Assembly (NCBI RefSeq): GCF_019397265.1 | Contig: NZ_CP068985.1 | Location: forward strand, 5,498,501 to 5,562,500 | Direction of reading: 5' to 3' | DNA: 64,000 bases | Origin: Nonomuraea coxensis DSM 45129 | GTDB lineage: Bacteria > Actinomycetota > Actinomycetes > Streptosporangiales > Streptosporangiaceae | In this document: positions 42,653-50,916 of the stretch, in pieces | How the letters are laid out: the number at the start of each line of letters is the position of its first letter | Numbering within the stretch: position 1 is the first letter of the stretch | Position numbers and translations under genes: made by a program | Notes under the pieces: model-generated | What the model was told of the DNA's origin: nothing | Database searches by the model: none | The model's input: only the letters and a program-made list of their open reading frames with translations

Positions 42653-42756
42653 TCAGGGGGGTCCTGTTCGACCTGGACGGCACGTTGCTCGACCACCGGG
42701 CCGCCGCCGACGCGGCGGCGGCCGCCCTGCCCGCCCTCGTGGCGGCGCTCCGCTGA
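42649..42756 (+). pseudogene. Truncated HAD-family hydrolase remnant
   Basis: The ATG at 42649 opens a 35-codon frame with an intact HAD motif I, GVLFDLDGTLLDH, and then an Ala-rich helix-like stretch. It stops at TGA 42754-42756. HAD phosphatases need about 200 residues, so the cap and motifs II-IV are missing. The sequence beyond belongs to a convergent gene, which points to a deletion that fused the gene's start to foreign sequence. Confidence 0.6.
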
Positions 42757-42762
42757 GTGCGG

Positions 42763-43563
42763 TCAGTACGGGCTCGGCTCGTCGCGGCGCAGCCGCCCGC
42801 TCACCTCGGCCAGGGCGGAGCCGGCCAGGTCGAAGCCGCCGACGTGCGCCAGGTAGTCGCCCTTGACCAGGGGGTCGCCCAGGTAGACGCCGCCCGCCCG
42901 GCGCACCAGCAGCGCCCCGGCGGCGACGTCCCAGGGATGGGACCAGGTGCCGTAGGTGGCGTCGGACCAGCCGGCCGCGACGTGCGCCAGGTTCAGCGCC
43001 GCGCTGCCCGGCCGCCGGATGGTGGAGAACGAGCGCAGGAAGCGGCCGTAGCGCAGCAGCGCCTCCTCGCCCTCGGCGTCGAGGTCGATCGGCTGCGGGT
43101 AGCCGCACAGCAGCACGGCCTCGCGGTCGCCGGCCGCGCCGCGGCTGCGGATCGGCTCGCCGTTGCACCAGGCGCCCTCGGTGCTCGCGGTGAACGTGTC
43201 GTCGCGCACGGGGTCGTGGACGACGCCCGCCACCAGCTCCCCGCGGACGGCGGCGGCGACGGAGACGCAGAAGTAGGGCAGCCCGGCGGCGAAGTTGGCG
43301 GTGCCGTCGATCGGGTCGACGTACCAGACGAGGTCGCCGGAGCCGGTGGCCCCGCCCTCCTCGCCGACGACGGCGCTGCCGGGGGCGCGCGCCTCGATGA
43401 CCGCGCGGATCGTCTCCTCGGCGGCGCGGTCGTGCTCGGTGACGGGGTCGTGGAAGTCGCGTTTGGTGTCCACCTCGGGCCGGGACCGGAACGCCTCGCG
43501 CAGCCGGGGGCCGACGGACCTGGCCGCCTCTACGGCGGTGCCGAGCAGTTCTGTCGCATCCAT
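42763..43563 (-). CDS. Inositol monophosphatase family phosphatase
   Basis: The 266-residue protein has the metal-binding set: GEEGG (Glu68/Glu69), DPIDGT (Asp83, Asp86, Gly87, Thr88) and a later HPWDVAAG. It should remove phosphate from inositol-1-phosphate or a related sugar phosphate (IMPase, CysQ, histidinol-phosphatase-like branches); the substrate is not decidable. It is divergent from the GntR/UTRA gene. It ends seven bases from the truncated HAD remnant, itself a phosphatase family. Confidence 0.92.
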   Translation of the reverse strand: MDATELLGTAVEAARSVGPRLREAFRSRPEVDTKRDFHDPVTEHDRAAEETIRAVIEARAPGSAVVGEEGGATGSGDLVWYVDPIDGTANFAAGLPYFCVSVAAAVRGELVAGVVHDPVRDDTFTASTEGAWCNGEPIRSRGAAGDREAVLLCGYPQPIDLDAEGEEALLRYGRFLRSFSTIRRPGSAALNLAHVAAGWSDATYGTWSHPWDVAAGALLVRRAGGVYLGDPLVKGDYLAHVGGFDLAGSALAEVSGRLRRDEPSPY

Positions 43564-43591
43564 CGTCCCCTACCCTAACCTTTCACCTATT

Positions 43592-43601
43592 TGTCATGAC
43601 A
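43592..43601. promoter_or_regulatory. Palindromic site, candidate GntR/HutC operator
   Basis: TGTCATGACA (43592-43601) is a perfect palindrome of the kind bound by HutC-type GntR proteins. TTGTCA within it can act as a -35 for the plus-strand gene, with TAAGCT (43615-43620) as the -10. A second palindrome, GCTGATCAGC (43618-43627), abuts the ATG, so the transcript may be leaderless. Confidence 0.5.
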
Positions 43602-43627
43602 TTCTGACCTCGGTTAAGCTGATCAGC

Positions 43628-44368
43628 ATGACCTCGAACCTGGCGATCGACCTGGATCGATCCAGCCCCGTGCCGCTCTACTTCCAGGTGGCCGAGCAGA
43701 TCGCCGAGGCCATCCGGCGGGGCGACCTGCCCCCCGGCTCACGACTCGACAACGAGATCCTGCTGGCCGACCGGCTCGGCCTGTCGCGCCCCACGATCCG
43801 CCAGGCGATCCAGTACCTCGTGGACAAGGGTTTGCTGGTCCGCAAGCGGGGCGTGGGCACGCAGGTGGTGCACGGCCAGGTCAAGCGCTCGGTCGAGCTG
43901 ACCAGCCTCTACGACGACCTGCGCCGCTCCGGCCAGGAGCCGGCCACGGAGGTGCTGGCGCTGGAGCCGCGCACGGCCGACGAGGACGTCGCCGCCATCC
44001 TCGGCGTCGAGCCCGGCGCGGACATCCTCTACCTGGAGCGGCTGCGCTTCGCGGCGGGCGAGCCGCTGGCCGTGCTGCACAACTGGCTGCCGCTGGGCCT
44101 GGCCCAGCTCACCCGCGCCGACCTGCAGAGCCGCGGCCTGTACGAGCTGCTGCGCGGCGCGGGGGTGCGCATGCGGGTGGCCAACCAGCGCATCGGGGCG
44201 CGCGCCGCCTCCCAGGCCGAGGCCCGGCTGCTGGACGAGCGCCGCGGCGCCCCGCTGCTCACCATGGTCCGCACCACCTACGACGACCAGGGCCGGGCGG
44301 TCGAGCACGGCTCGCACGTCTACCGCGCCTCGCTCTACTCGCTGGAGGTCACGCTCATCGAGCGATGA
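43628..44368 (+). CDS. GntR family regulator, HutC/UTRA subfamily
   Basis: The 246-residue protein has an N-terminal winged helix (PLYFQVAEQIAEAI, NEILLADRLGLSRPTIRQAI) and a UTRA ligand domain with YLERLRFAAGEPLAV and ARAASQAEARLL. UTRA proteins sense sugars, sugar phosphates or amino-acid derivatives. The divergent inositol-phosphatase-like gene is the likely target. Its 3' end overlaps the convergent stressosome-operon phosphatase gene by 14 bases. Confidence 0.92.
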   Translation: MTSNLAIDLDRSSPVPLYFQVAEQIAEAIRRGDLPPGSRLDNEILLADRLGLSRPTIRQAIQYLVDKGLLVRKRGVGTQVVHGQVKRSVELTSLYDDLRRSGQEPATEVLALEPRTADEDVAAILGVEPGADILYLERLRFAAGEPLAVLHNWLPLGLAQLTRADLQSRGLYELLRGAGVRMRVANQRIGARAASQAEARLLDERRGAPLLTMVRTTYDDQGRAVEHGSHVYRASLYSLEVTLIER

Positions 44369-45962
44369 GCGGAGGGTGGCGGCGGACGATCACCAAGGCG
44401 ACGTCGTCCTCGCGCGCGCCGAAGGTGTCGATGAGCCGGCCGGCCGCCTCGTCCATGTCGTCGCCGATCTCCTCCGCGGCACGCCGGGCGATCTCCAGGC
44501 TGTCGTCGAGATACTTGTCACGGTCCTCGACGAGCCCGTCGGTGAACATCAGCACCGAGCCGCCCGGCGGCACCACGACCCGGTCGATCCGGTAGACCTC
44601 CTCGGCGACACCCAGGAGCAGGTTGCCGAAGCGCTCGTGGTAGCGGGCCCCGCCGTCGCCGTCGAGCAGCAGCGGCGGGATGTGGCCGGCGTTGGCGATC
44701 TGCGCCTCGCCGGTCACCGGGTCGAGCAGCGTCAGGCACACGGTCGCGGTCATCCGCGGGTGGTAGCGGCGCAGCACGTCGTTGAGCAGCGACAACGACT
44801 GGTCGAGCTCCACCTTGCCGATGAGCGAGGCGCGCAGCGCGTGGCGCAGCTCGGCCATCACGGTGGCGGCCAGCAGCGAGTGGCCCTGGACGTCGCCGAC
44901 CGCGACCAGGACCTTCTCGCCCAGCTCCAGCACCTCGTAGAAGTCGCCGCCCACCTCGACGTTGTCCACCGCGGGCTGGTAGCGCCAGACGATGTCGAGC
45001 CCCGGCACCCGGGGGACGCGCGAGGGCAGCAGGCTGCGCTGCAGGGTCAGCGCGATGGCGTGCTCCTCGGCGTAGGCGCGCAGCGCCTCCACCGCCAGCG
45101 CCACGGCCTGGCCGAGCTGGCGCAGCATGCTCAGCTCGTCCTCGTCCAGCTCGGGGTCCGGCTCCACGCCGAGCAGGACGGGCGGCCGGTCGCGCTTGGT
45201 GCGCGACAGCACGGCCGTGATGTCGAGCCGGGACGGCGTGTCGGGCGCGATCGCCGACCAGTAGTCGTGCGGGATGATGAGGAACTCGGTGCCGGCCCGC
45301 TGGCCGAGGGCCCGCTCGCCGAGCAGCTCCAGCACGGAGGGCTGGACCGTCCTGAACGTGGGGGTCCCCTCCGGGGGCAGCGCGGTCAGCCGCCTGGTGC
45401 GCCCGTCGGGCGCGAGGGCCACCACCCCGGCCTTGCGCCCCAGGATGCGGCTGGTGCCCGAGACGGCGGTCGACAGCAGCTCGTCGAAGGTCTGGGCGGC
45501 GTTCATCGCCAGGGTGAGGTCGGTGAGCGCGCCGAGGCGGGCGGCCAGGCGCTCGGCCCGCTGCCGTGCCCGGTGGTAGCGCAGGGCCGCCTCCACGGTG
45601 GCGACGAACTCGTCCGGCTCGATCGGCTCGGCCAGGTAGCCGTCGGCGCCGCGGTGCAGGCCGAGCGCCCGGTCGGCGGCGGTGATCGCCGCTCCGGAGA
45701 TCTGGATCACGGGGATCGAGGAGGTCGCGGGGTCGCTCTTGATGCGCTCGCACACCTCGTAGCCGGAGATGTCCGGCAGCCGGACGTCGAGCACCACCAG
45801 GTCGGGGTGGAGGTCGGCGATGCGGTGCAGCGCCTCCAGGCCGCCGGTGGCCTCGACGACCTCGTACCCGGCCCGGCGCAGCCAGCTCGACAGGATGTAG
45901 AGCTTGGTCGGGGTGTCGTCGACGACGAGGATCGTCGCCCTCGACGGCGTCGCGTCACTCAT
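44355..45962 (-). CDS. Response regulator with SpoIIE/PP2C phosphatase output
   Basis: The protein of about 535 residues has an N-terminal receiver domain (ILVVDD, phospho-acceptor Asp59 in VVLDVRLPD), a short coiled coil (about 130-150), a GAF-like middle region and a C-terminal PP2C/SpoIIE domain (VEVGGDFYEVLELG, GDVQGHSLLAA, MFTDGLVEDRD, EDDVALVIVRR). It should dephosphorylate a serine of an anti-anti-sigma factor when activated. Its ATG lies inside the end of the kinase gene; a GTG one codon upstream is possible. It is the last gene of the operon. Confidence 0.93.
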   Translation of the reverse strand: MSDATPSRATILVVDDTPTKLYILSSWLRRAGYEVVEATGGLEALHRIADLHPDLVVLDVRLPDISGYEVCERIKSDPATSSIPVIQISGAAITAADRALGLHRGADGYLAEPIEPDEFVATVEAALRYHRARQRAERLAARLGALTDLTLAMNAAQTFDELLSTAVSGTSRILGRKAGVVALAPDGRTRRLTALPPEGTPTFRTVQPSVLELLGERALGQRAGTEFLIIPHDYWSAIAPDTPSRLDITAVLSRTKRDRPPVLLGVEPDPELDEDELSMLRQLGQAVALAVEALRAYAEEHAIALTLQRSLLPSRVPRVPGLDIVWRYQPAVDNVEVGGDFYEVLELGEKVLVAVGDVQGHSLLAATVMAELRHALRASLIGKVELDQSLSLLNDVLRRYHPRMTATVCLTLLDPVTGEAQIANAGHIPPLLLDGDGGARYHERFGNLLLGVAEEVYRIDRVVVPPGGSVLMFTDGLVEDRDKYLDDSLEIARRAAEEIGDDMDEAAGRLIDTFGAREDDVALVIVRRHPPLIAR

Positions 45963-47634
45963 CACGGCTCCCCAGGGCCTGGCGGATGGCGTTCAGCAGC
46001 ACGTCCCTGCGCAGCCCCTGCTTGCCGAGCACGGCCTCGGCCCGCTCGGGGCGGCGGTGCGCCTGCGCGAGCGTCACGATGATCACGGGCACGTCCCGCA
46101 GCCGCTCGTCGTCGGCCATGCGCTGCAGGACGGCGGTGCCGTCGAGGCCGGGCATGAGCAGGTCCAGCAGGGCCAGGTCGGGCGGCGCGGCGGCCATCGC
46201 GGCGAGCGCGGCGGCGCCGTCGGGCGCCTCGTCGATGTGCGCGGCGAACCCGGTGAGCATGCGCCGCACCCCAGCGCGGAAGTTCTCGTCGTCGTCGGCG
46301 ATGAGGACGCGCCGCACGACGGGCACGTCGTGCGGCTCGTACGGCAGCCGGAGCACCGCAGTGGTGCCCTCTCCCACCGTGCTGGCCAGCGTCAGGGTGC
46401 CGCCCATCGCCTCGGCCAGCCGCCGCGCGTACGCCAGGCCGAGCCCGGTGCCCTTGGCGCGGGTCTGCGCGGGCCCCGGCACCTGGTAGAACTCCTCGAA
46501 GACCCGTTCCAGGTGTTCGGCGGGGATGCCGATCCCCGTGTCGGTGACGGTGAAGACCGTCTCGCTGGCGGCCAGGTCGTGGGCCACCTCCAGCACGACC
46601 TCGCCCTCCTGGGTGAACTTCAGGCTGTTGGCCAGCAGGTTGCGCAGGATCCTGGTGAGCATCGCCTCGTCGGCCGGCATGGTGAACGGCGGCGGCGGGA
46701 CGCTCACGCGCAGCGTGACCCGGTCGGTGCTCTGCGCCGGGCCCATGGTCATGCGCAGCCGTTCGGCCAGGGCGACGAGGTCGACGGTGGTGAGCTGCGG
46801 GTCGAGCCGTCCCGACTCGGCCTTGCCGATGTCGAGCAGCTCGCTGACCAGGGCGAGCAGGGTCTCGGCCGAGGAGCCGATCAGCTCGACCTGCCGCGCC
46901 TGCTCCTCGCCCAGCGGGTCCCCGCCGGGTCCGGTCAGCAGCCGGACCAGGCCGATGATCGAGTTGAGCGGCGTGCGCAGCTCGTGGCTGACCGTGGCCC
47001 AGAAGCGGTTCTTGGCGTCGCTGGCCTCGCGCAGTTGCATGGACTTCTCGTCCAGCTCGGCGTAGAGGGCGACGACGCCGCGGTTGGTCTCCTCCAGCTC
47101 GGCGGAGAGCTGGTTGTACAGCGCCATGACCCCGTGGTTGGTCTCCTCCAGCTCGGCGTTGAGCTGGCGGACCGCCTCCAGGGTCGAGGCGAGCTCGTGG
47201 TTCTGCTGGCGCAGCTCGTCCAGCGCGCTGGCCGGCGCCAGGGCGTTGACCTGGGCGCGGACCTGGGCGGCCGACAGCGCGGACGCGCTCGCCGGCAGCC
47301 GCTTGCGCAGGACCACCCGGCCGCGCTCGCCGGTGTCGACCATGTCCATGAGCCGCCCGGCCATGGTGACGCCCTCGGCGACGTGGCGCGCGGCGGCGTC
47401 GGAGAAGCTCACCTCCATCACGAGGTCGCCGAGGTCGAGGGCGAAGGCGACGACCATGCCGGCCGCGCCCTCGATGACGATCTCCCTGCCCAGCTCGCTG
47501 AGCGCGGTCGCCACCCGGATCTGGTCCTGCTGGGACATGCCGAGCACGGCGGCGACCTCGCGGCCCATCTGGCGCATGGCGAAGACGTCCGCCTCGCCCG
47601 CGACGGTGACCGTGGCCAGCTGGGCCGCCCTCAC
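45955..47634 (-). CDS. Hybrid histidine kinase with RsbW-like N-terminus
   Basis: The 559-residue protein begins with a degenerate RsbT/RsbW-like ATPase module (about 1-110) and a coiled coil with an internal ELEETN-GVxALY repeat (160-195). A HisKA domain (His217 in FWATVSHELRTP), an HATPase (N-box near 336, DTGIGIP at 365-371, GTGLGL at 395-400) and a C-terminal receiver (Asp491 in LALLDLLMPG) follow. It should phosphorylate its receiver and the downstream response regulator. GAGGAGG five bases before the GTG sets the start. Confidence 0.92.
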   Translation of the reverse strand: MRAAQLATVTVAGEADVFAMRQMGREVAAVLGMSQQDQIRVATALSELGREIVIEGAAGMVVAFALDLGDLVMEVSFSDAAARHVAEGVTMAGRLMDMVDTGERGRVVLRKRLPASASALSAAQVRAQVNALAPASALDELRQQNHELASTLEAVRQLNAELEETNHGVMALYNQLSAELEETNRGVVALYAELDEKSMQLREASDAKNRFWATVSHELRTPLNSIIGLVRLLTGPGGDPLGEEQARQVELIGSSAETLLALVSELLDIGKAESGRLDPQLTTVDLVALAERLRMTMGPAQSTDRVTLRVSVPPPPFTMPADEAMLTRILRNLLANSLKFTQEGEVVLEVAHDLAASETVFTVTDTGIGIPAEHLERVFEEFYQVPGPAQTRAKGTGLGLAYARRLAEAMGGTLTLASTVGEGTTAVLRLPYEPHDVPVVRRVLIADDDENFRAGVRRMLTGFAAHIDEAPDGAAALAAMAAAPPDLALLDLLMPGLDGTAVLQRMADDERLRDVPVIIVTLAQAHRRPERAEAVLGKQGLRRDVLLNAIRQALGSRDE

Positions 47635-47659
47635 GGCGCCCTCCTCGCGGGGCCGTGCG

Positions 47660-48661
47660 TCATGGGGCCGTCCCCACGGCGAGCACGGCGGCGTCGTCCC
47701 TGCGCGTGCCGGCGTCCCGCAGCAGGGTGGCGGCCACGACGGCCGGGGAGCGGGCGGCCAGGCCGGGGAAGGAGACCGGGTCCCAGCGGTCGGAGAGCCC
47801 GTCGGAGTGCATGACGAGCACGCTGTGCGGGGGGACGGTGTACTCGTACTCGCGCAGGCGGCTGCGCTGGTGCCCGGCGATGCCCGGCACGGAGATCATG
47901 CCCTGCCGGCCCTCGGCGTGCACGATCCAGCCCGAGACGTTGCCGAGCCCGGCGTAGCGGACCGTCCCGCGCGCGCGGTCGAGCCGGGCGATGGCCACGG
48001 CGCCGCCCCTGGTGCCCGTCAGCGCCTTGTGGACGCGCTCCAGCAGCTCCAGCACAGGGAGATCGTGCTGGTGCTCGAAGACCCGCACCGCCTCGCGGGA
48101 GGCGGCGGCCGCGGCGGGGCCGTGGCCGAGTCCGTCGCACAGCAGGCCGATCGCGGTGTCGCCACCCTCGACGTACGCGAAGGCGTCCCCCGAGACGATC
48201 TCCTCCCCGATGGGGCGGGTCAGCCCGCTCACCCGGGAGACGGGGGCCGGCGCGCCGGCGGCGGTGAAGCACATGGTCACCACAGTGCCACGGCCGGGCA
48301 GCGAGTAGACCTCGTGGGCCGAAGCCATTCTGGTGATCCCGCCGAGGCCGACGCCGAGGGTGCCCGCCGTGGAGTAGCCGTCCCGCACCGCGCTGCGCAC
48401 GTCGCGGATGCCCGGCCCCTTGTCCAGGGCGATCACCTCGACGGCGGTCGCCGACTCGGGATGCGCCCGGATCAGCATCATGCCCTCGACGGCGTGCTTG
48501 ACCAGGTTGGAGGCCGCCTCGCTGACGGCGACGGCGACCCGCCCGCGGTCGTGCTCGCCGAAGCCGCACGCCTCCGCCATCGTCGTGGCGGCCCGGCGGG
48601 CCGCCCCGATGGCGCTGTCGTCCTCGATGCGGACCCAGGGCTGGTCCCCGGAGCGGATCAT
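47660..48661 (-). CDS. RsbT-like ATPase fused to RsbX/SpoIIE-like phosphatase
   Basis: The 333-residue product joins an N-terminal GHKL ATPase like RsbT/RsbW (SEAASNLVKHA, DKGPGIRD, GLGGITRMA; about 10-135) to a PP2C domain (LLCDGLGHGPAAAAAS, VLVMHSDGLSDRW, RRDDAAVLAV). Such proteins reset stressosomes by removing phosphates from RsbR/RsbS. The start is the ATG at 48661, which overlaps the RsbT stop (ATGA), rather than the GTG at 48670. Confidence 0.92.
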   Translation of the reverse strand: MIRSGDQPWVRIEDDSAIGAARRAATTMAEACGFGEHDRGRVAVAVSEAASNLVKHAVEGMMLIRAHPESATAVEVIALDKGPGIRDVRSAVRDGYSTAGTLGVGLGGITRMASAHEVYSLPGRGTVVTMCFTAAGAPAPVSRVSGLTRPIGEEIVSGDAFAYVEGGDTAIGLLCDGLGHGPAAAAASREAVRVFEHQHDLPVLELLERVHKALTGTRGGAVAIARLDRARGTVRYAGLGNVSGWIVHAEGRQGMISVPGIAGHQRSRLREYEYTVPPHSVLVMHSDGLSDRWDPVSFPGLAARSPAVVAATLLRDAGTRRDDAAVLAVGTAP

Positions 48662-49059
48662 CGCGCCCACTTGATCACTGTGACCCGGGTCCCTTCGCCG
48701 GTCTTGGAGTCCAGGTCGAACTCGTCGACGAGCCGGCGCGAGCCGCTCAGCCCGAGGCCGAGGCCGCCGCCCGTGGACCAGCCGTCGGTCAGGGCCTGGT
48801 CCAGGTCGGGGATGCCGGGGCCCTCGTCGGTGAAGTCCAGGCGCAGGCCGTCGCGTACGCCGTTGTTGACGACCTCGATCCGCACCCGGCCGCCCCCGGC
48901 GTAGATCAGGGCGTTCCGGGCGAGCTCGCTGGCCGCGGTGACCAGTTTGGTCTGGTCCACCAGCGACAGGCCGACCTGCTGGGCGCTGTTACGCACCTGC
49001 TGGCGCACGATGACCACGTCGCTGTTGCCCGCGATGGCGAGCTCGATGACGGACGTCAC
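48658..49059 (-). CDS. rsbT: RsbT-like switch kinase
   Basis: The 133-residue GHKL ATPase has an N-box (Glu45, Asn49 in SELARNALIY), a DEGPGIPD G1 box and GLGLGLSGSRRL. It matches RsbT, which phosphorylates RsbS and RsbR, leaves the stressosome and activates an output partner. The GTG start overlaps the RsbS stop. Two partners are encoded downstream: the fused RsbT-phosphatase and the SpoIIE response regulator. Confidence 0.93.
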   Translation of the reverse strand: MTSVIELAIAGNSDVVIVRQQVRNSAQQVGLSLVDQTKLVTAASELARNALIYAGGGRVRIEVVNNGVRDGLRLDFTDEGPGIPDLDQALTDGWSTGGGLGLGLSGSRRLVDEFDLDSKTGEGTRVTVIKWAR

Positions 49060-49436
49060 TCCGGCACCGCTGCCGCGTCGGCTCCGTCGCGCTCCTTGAG
49101 CATCGCGACGCCCTTCTCCAGGTTGAGGGCGGTGCGGACGCCGCCGAGCGACAGGCCCAGCTCGACCAGCGTGATCGCGACCGCCGGGCGCATGCCCACG
49201 ACGATGGTCTCCGCGTCCAGCATGCGGGAGATCGAGGCGATGGTCGAGAGCATGCGGCCGATGAAGGAGTCGACGATCTCCACGGCGGTGATGTCGATGA
49301 TCACGCCGCGGGCCCGGCTCTCGACGATCGCGTCCGCCAGGTCCTCCTGGAGCATGAGCACGCTCTGGTCCTGCAGGTCTATCTGGATCGAGACGATGAG
49401 GAGGTCGCCGAGCTTGAGAACGGGGACACGTTCCAT
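49056..49436 (-). CDS. rsbS: RsbS-like STAS scaffold protein
   Basis: The 126-residue STAS protein has the RsbS pattern from VPVLKLGDLLIVSIQIDL to VGMRPAVAITLVELG. The likely phospho-site is Ser57 in EIVDSFIGRM, matching B. subtilis RsbS Ser59. It forms the stressosome core with RsbR and holds RsbT. Its start overlaps the RsbR stop by one base (TGATG). Confidence 0.93.
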   Translation of the reverse strand: MERVPVLKLGDLLIVSIQIDLQDQSVLMLQEDLADAIVESRARGVIIDITAVEIVDSFIGRMLSTIASISRMLDAETIVVGMRPAVAITLVELGLSLGGVRTALNLEKGVAMLKERDGADAAAVPE

Positions 49437-50299
49437 CAGGCTCGCTCCAGCCCGACCACGACGTGCTTGTCGGCCCGCTGCGTGACCTGCACCCCGCTCT
49501 TGCGCAGCGCGTAGGCGAGGGCGTCGGCCAGCGAGGACTTGGTGACGATGTCGCCGAACTCGATGCCGAGGGTGACGATGGTGTGGGCGATCTGCGGGCG
49601 GATGCCGGAGATGACGCACTCGGCGCCCATCAGGCGGGCCGCCACCACCGCCTTGAGCAGGTGCTGCGCCACCTGGGTGTCGACGGCCGGCACGCCGGTG
49701 ATGTCGATCACCGCGTGCTCGGAGCCGGTCTCCACCAGCCCCTGGAGCAGCTTCTCCATCACCACCTGCGTACGGGCGGAGTCGAGCGTGCCGACCAGCG
49801 GCACCGCGAGGATGCCGTCCCACAGCTTGACCACCGGCGTGGACAGCTCCAGGAGCTGCTCGGCCTGGTCGGTGATGATCCGCTCGCGGGCGCTGACGAA
49901 GGTCTCGAACGTGAACAGGCCCAGGTCGTCGATGTGCCCCGACAGCCAGATGTAGCCGCGCAGGGTCGCCGCGTCGTCCTCGGACTCGATCAGCGCGTAC
50001 ACCGCCTCCTTCAGTCCGAACACCACGGCGGCGGTCTCCGACGGCGTGAAGCCCTCCCGTGCCTGGGCCCGTGACAGGTCGGCGAGCAGTCCGCGCAGGT
50101 CGGAGGCGTCCCCTCCCTCTCCGATGAACTGCGTGAGCGCGTGGTAGATCTCGCGCAGCCGCCCGGCCAGCACGCTGCGGTCCGCCCTGCCACCGACGGT
50201 GGCGCCCGCGATGTCGGTCCAGCGCTTGAGGACGGTCTCCTCCCGCTCCCGCAGGAGTTCCTTCATGCGGAGCTGGCCGGCGTCGCCGTGAGCTGTCAA
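49436..50299 (-). CDS. rsbR: RsbR-like stressosome sensor protein
   Basis: The product of about 287 residues has an all-helical N-terminal sensor domain (RsbR_N/globin-like type, no obvious haem His) and a C-terminal STAS domain opening with LSTPVVKLWDGILAVPLVGT. Threonines there are the usual RsbT targets. The frame is open to 50383, but GGGAG seven bases before a TTG at 50299 and the normal family N-terminus favour that start. It is the first gene of the six-gene operon. Confidence 0.92.
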   Translation of the reverse strand: MTAHGDAGQLRMKELLREREETVLKRWTDIAGATVGGRADRSVLAGRLREIYHALTQFIGEGGDASDLRGLLADLSRAQAREGFTPSETAAVVFGLKEAVYALIESEDDAATLRGYIWLSGHIDDLGLFTFETFVSARERIITDQAEQLLELSTPVVKLWDGILAVPLVGTLDSARTQVVMEKLLQGLVETGSEHAVIDITGVPAVDTQVAQHLLKAVVAARLMGAECVISGIRPQIAHTIVTLGIEFGDIVTKSSLADALAYALRKSGVQVTQRADKHVVVGLERA

Positions 50300-50495
50300 G
50301 GTGTGCTCCCGAAGATGGGGTGATTTGTGGTGAATCGACACGAAGGCTACCGGGCTTTTCACTGTGCCTCTATGCGTTCCCATCGGCGGCCCTGCGTGAA
50401 GCCGGGATTTCGCAAGCGGTGATCAAGCGGCATGCAAACGGCCAAGCCTAGAAAACACCAGGAAGGTCGGAGAACAGGAAGAACGGGGAGAGACA

Positions 50496-50903
50496 GTGAG
50501 CTCGGGAATGTGGCTGCCCCTGGCGATCGCAGGTGTGACGATGCTCATCACGGCCGGGGTCTGGGTGCCGTTCGCCGTCACCGCGTGGGGCGGGCGGCGG
50601 CTGCTCGCCACCGGCGTCCCCGCGCAGGCCGTCGTCGAGTCCGTGAGCGACACCGGCATGTCGGTCGACGAGCGGCCGGTGGCGCGCTTCGTGCTCGCCG
50701 TGCGCGCCGCCGACGGCGAGGTCTACCGGGTCACGCACCGGCAGTCGCTGCCGCGCGTCCCGGCGGGGATCCTCGCGCCCGGCGCGGTGCTGCCGGTCAA
50801 GGTCGACCGGCAGCGGCGCGAGCGCGTACGGATCGACTGGGCGGCCTGGCGGCCCGCGCCCGTCGCCTACCCGGCCCCCTACCCCTACAACGTGCCCCGG
50901 TAG
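50496..50903 (+). CDS. Small membrane protein, DUF3592-like
   Basis: The 135-residue product has a first hydrophobic helix (about 5-30), then a beta-rich segment with GVPAQAVVESVSDTGMSV and PGAVLPVKVDRQRRERVRIDW, the pattern of DUF3592-like proteins, and a Pro/Tyr tail. Function is unknown. CGGGGAGAG precedes the GTG. The roughly 200-bp gap to the stressosome operon holds the divergent control regions, but I cannot pick a convincing promoter. Confidence 0.75.
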   Translation: MSSGMWLPLAIAGVTMLITAGVWVPFAVTAWGGRRLLATGVPAQAVVESVSDTGMSVDERPVARFVLAVRAADGEVYRVTHRQSLPRVPAGILAPGAVLPVKVDRQRRERVRIDWAAWRPAPVAYPAPYPYNVPR

Positions 50904-50916
50904 CCGCGCGAGCCCG

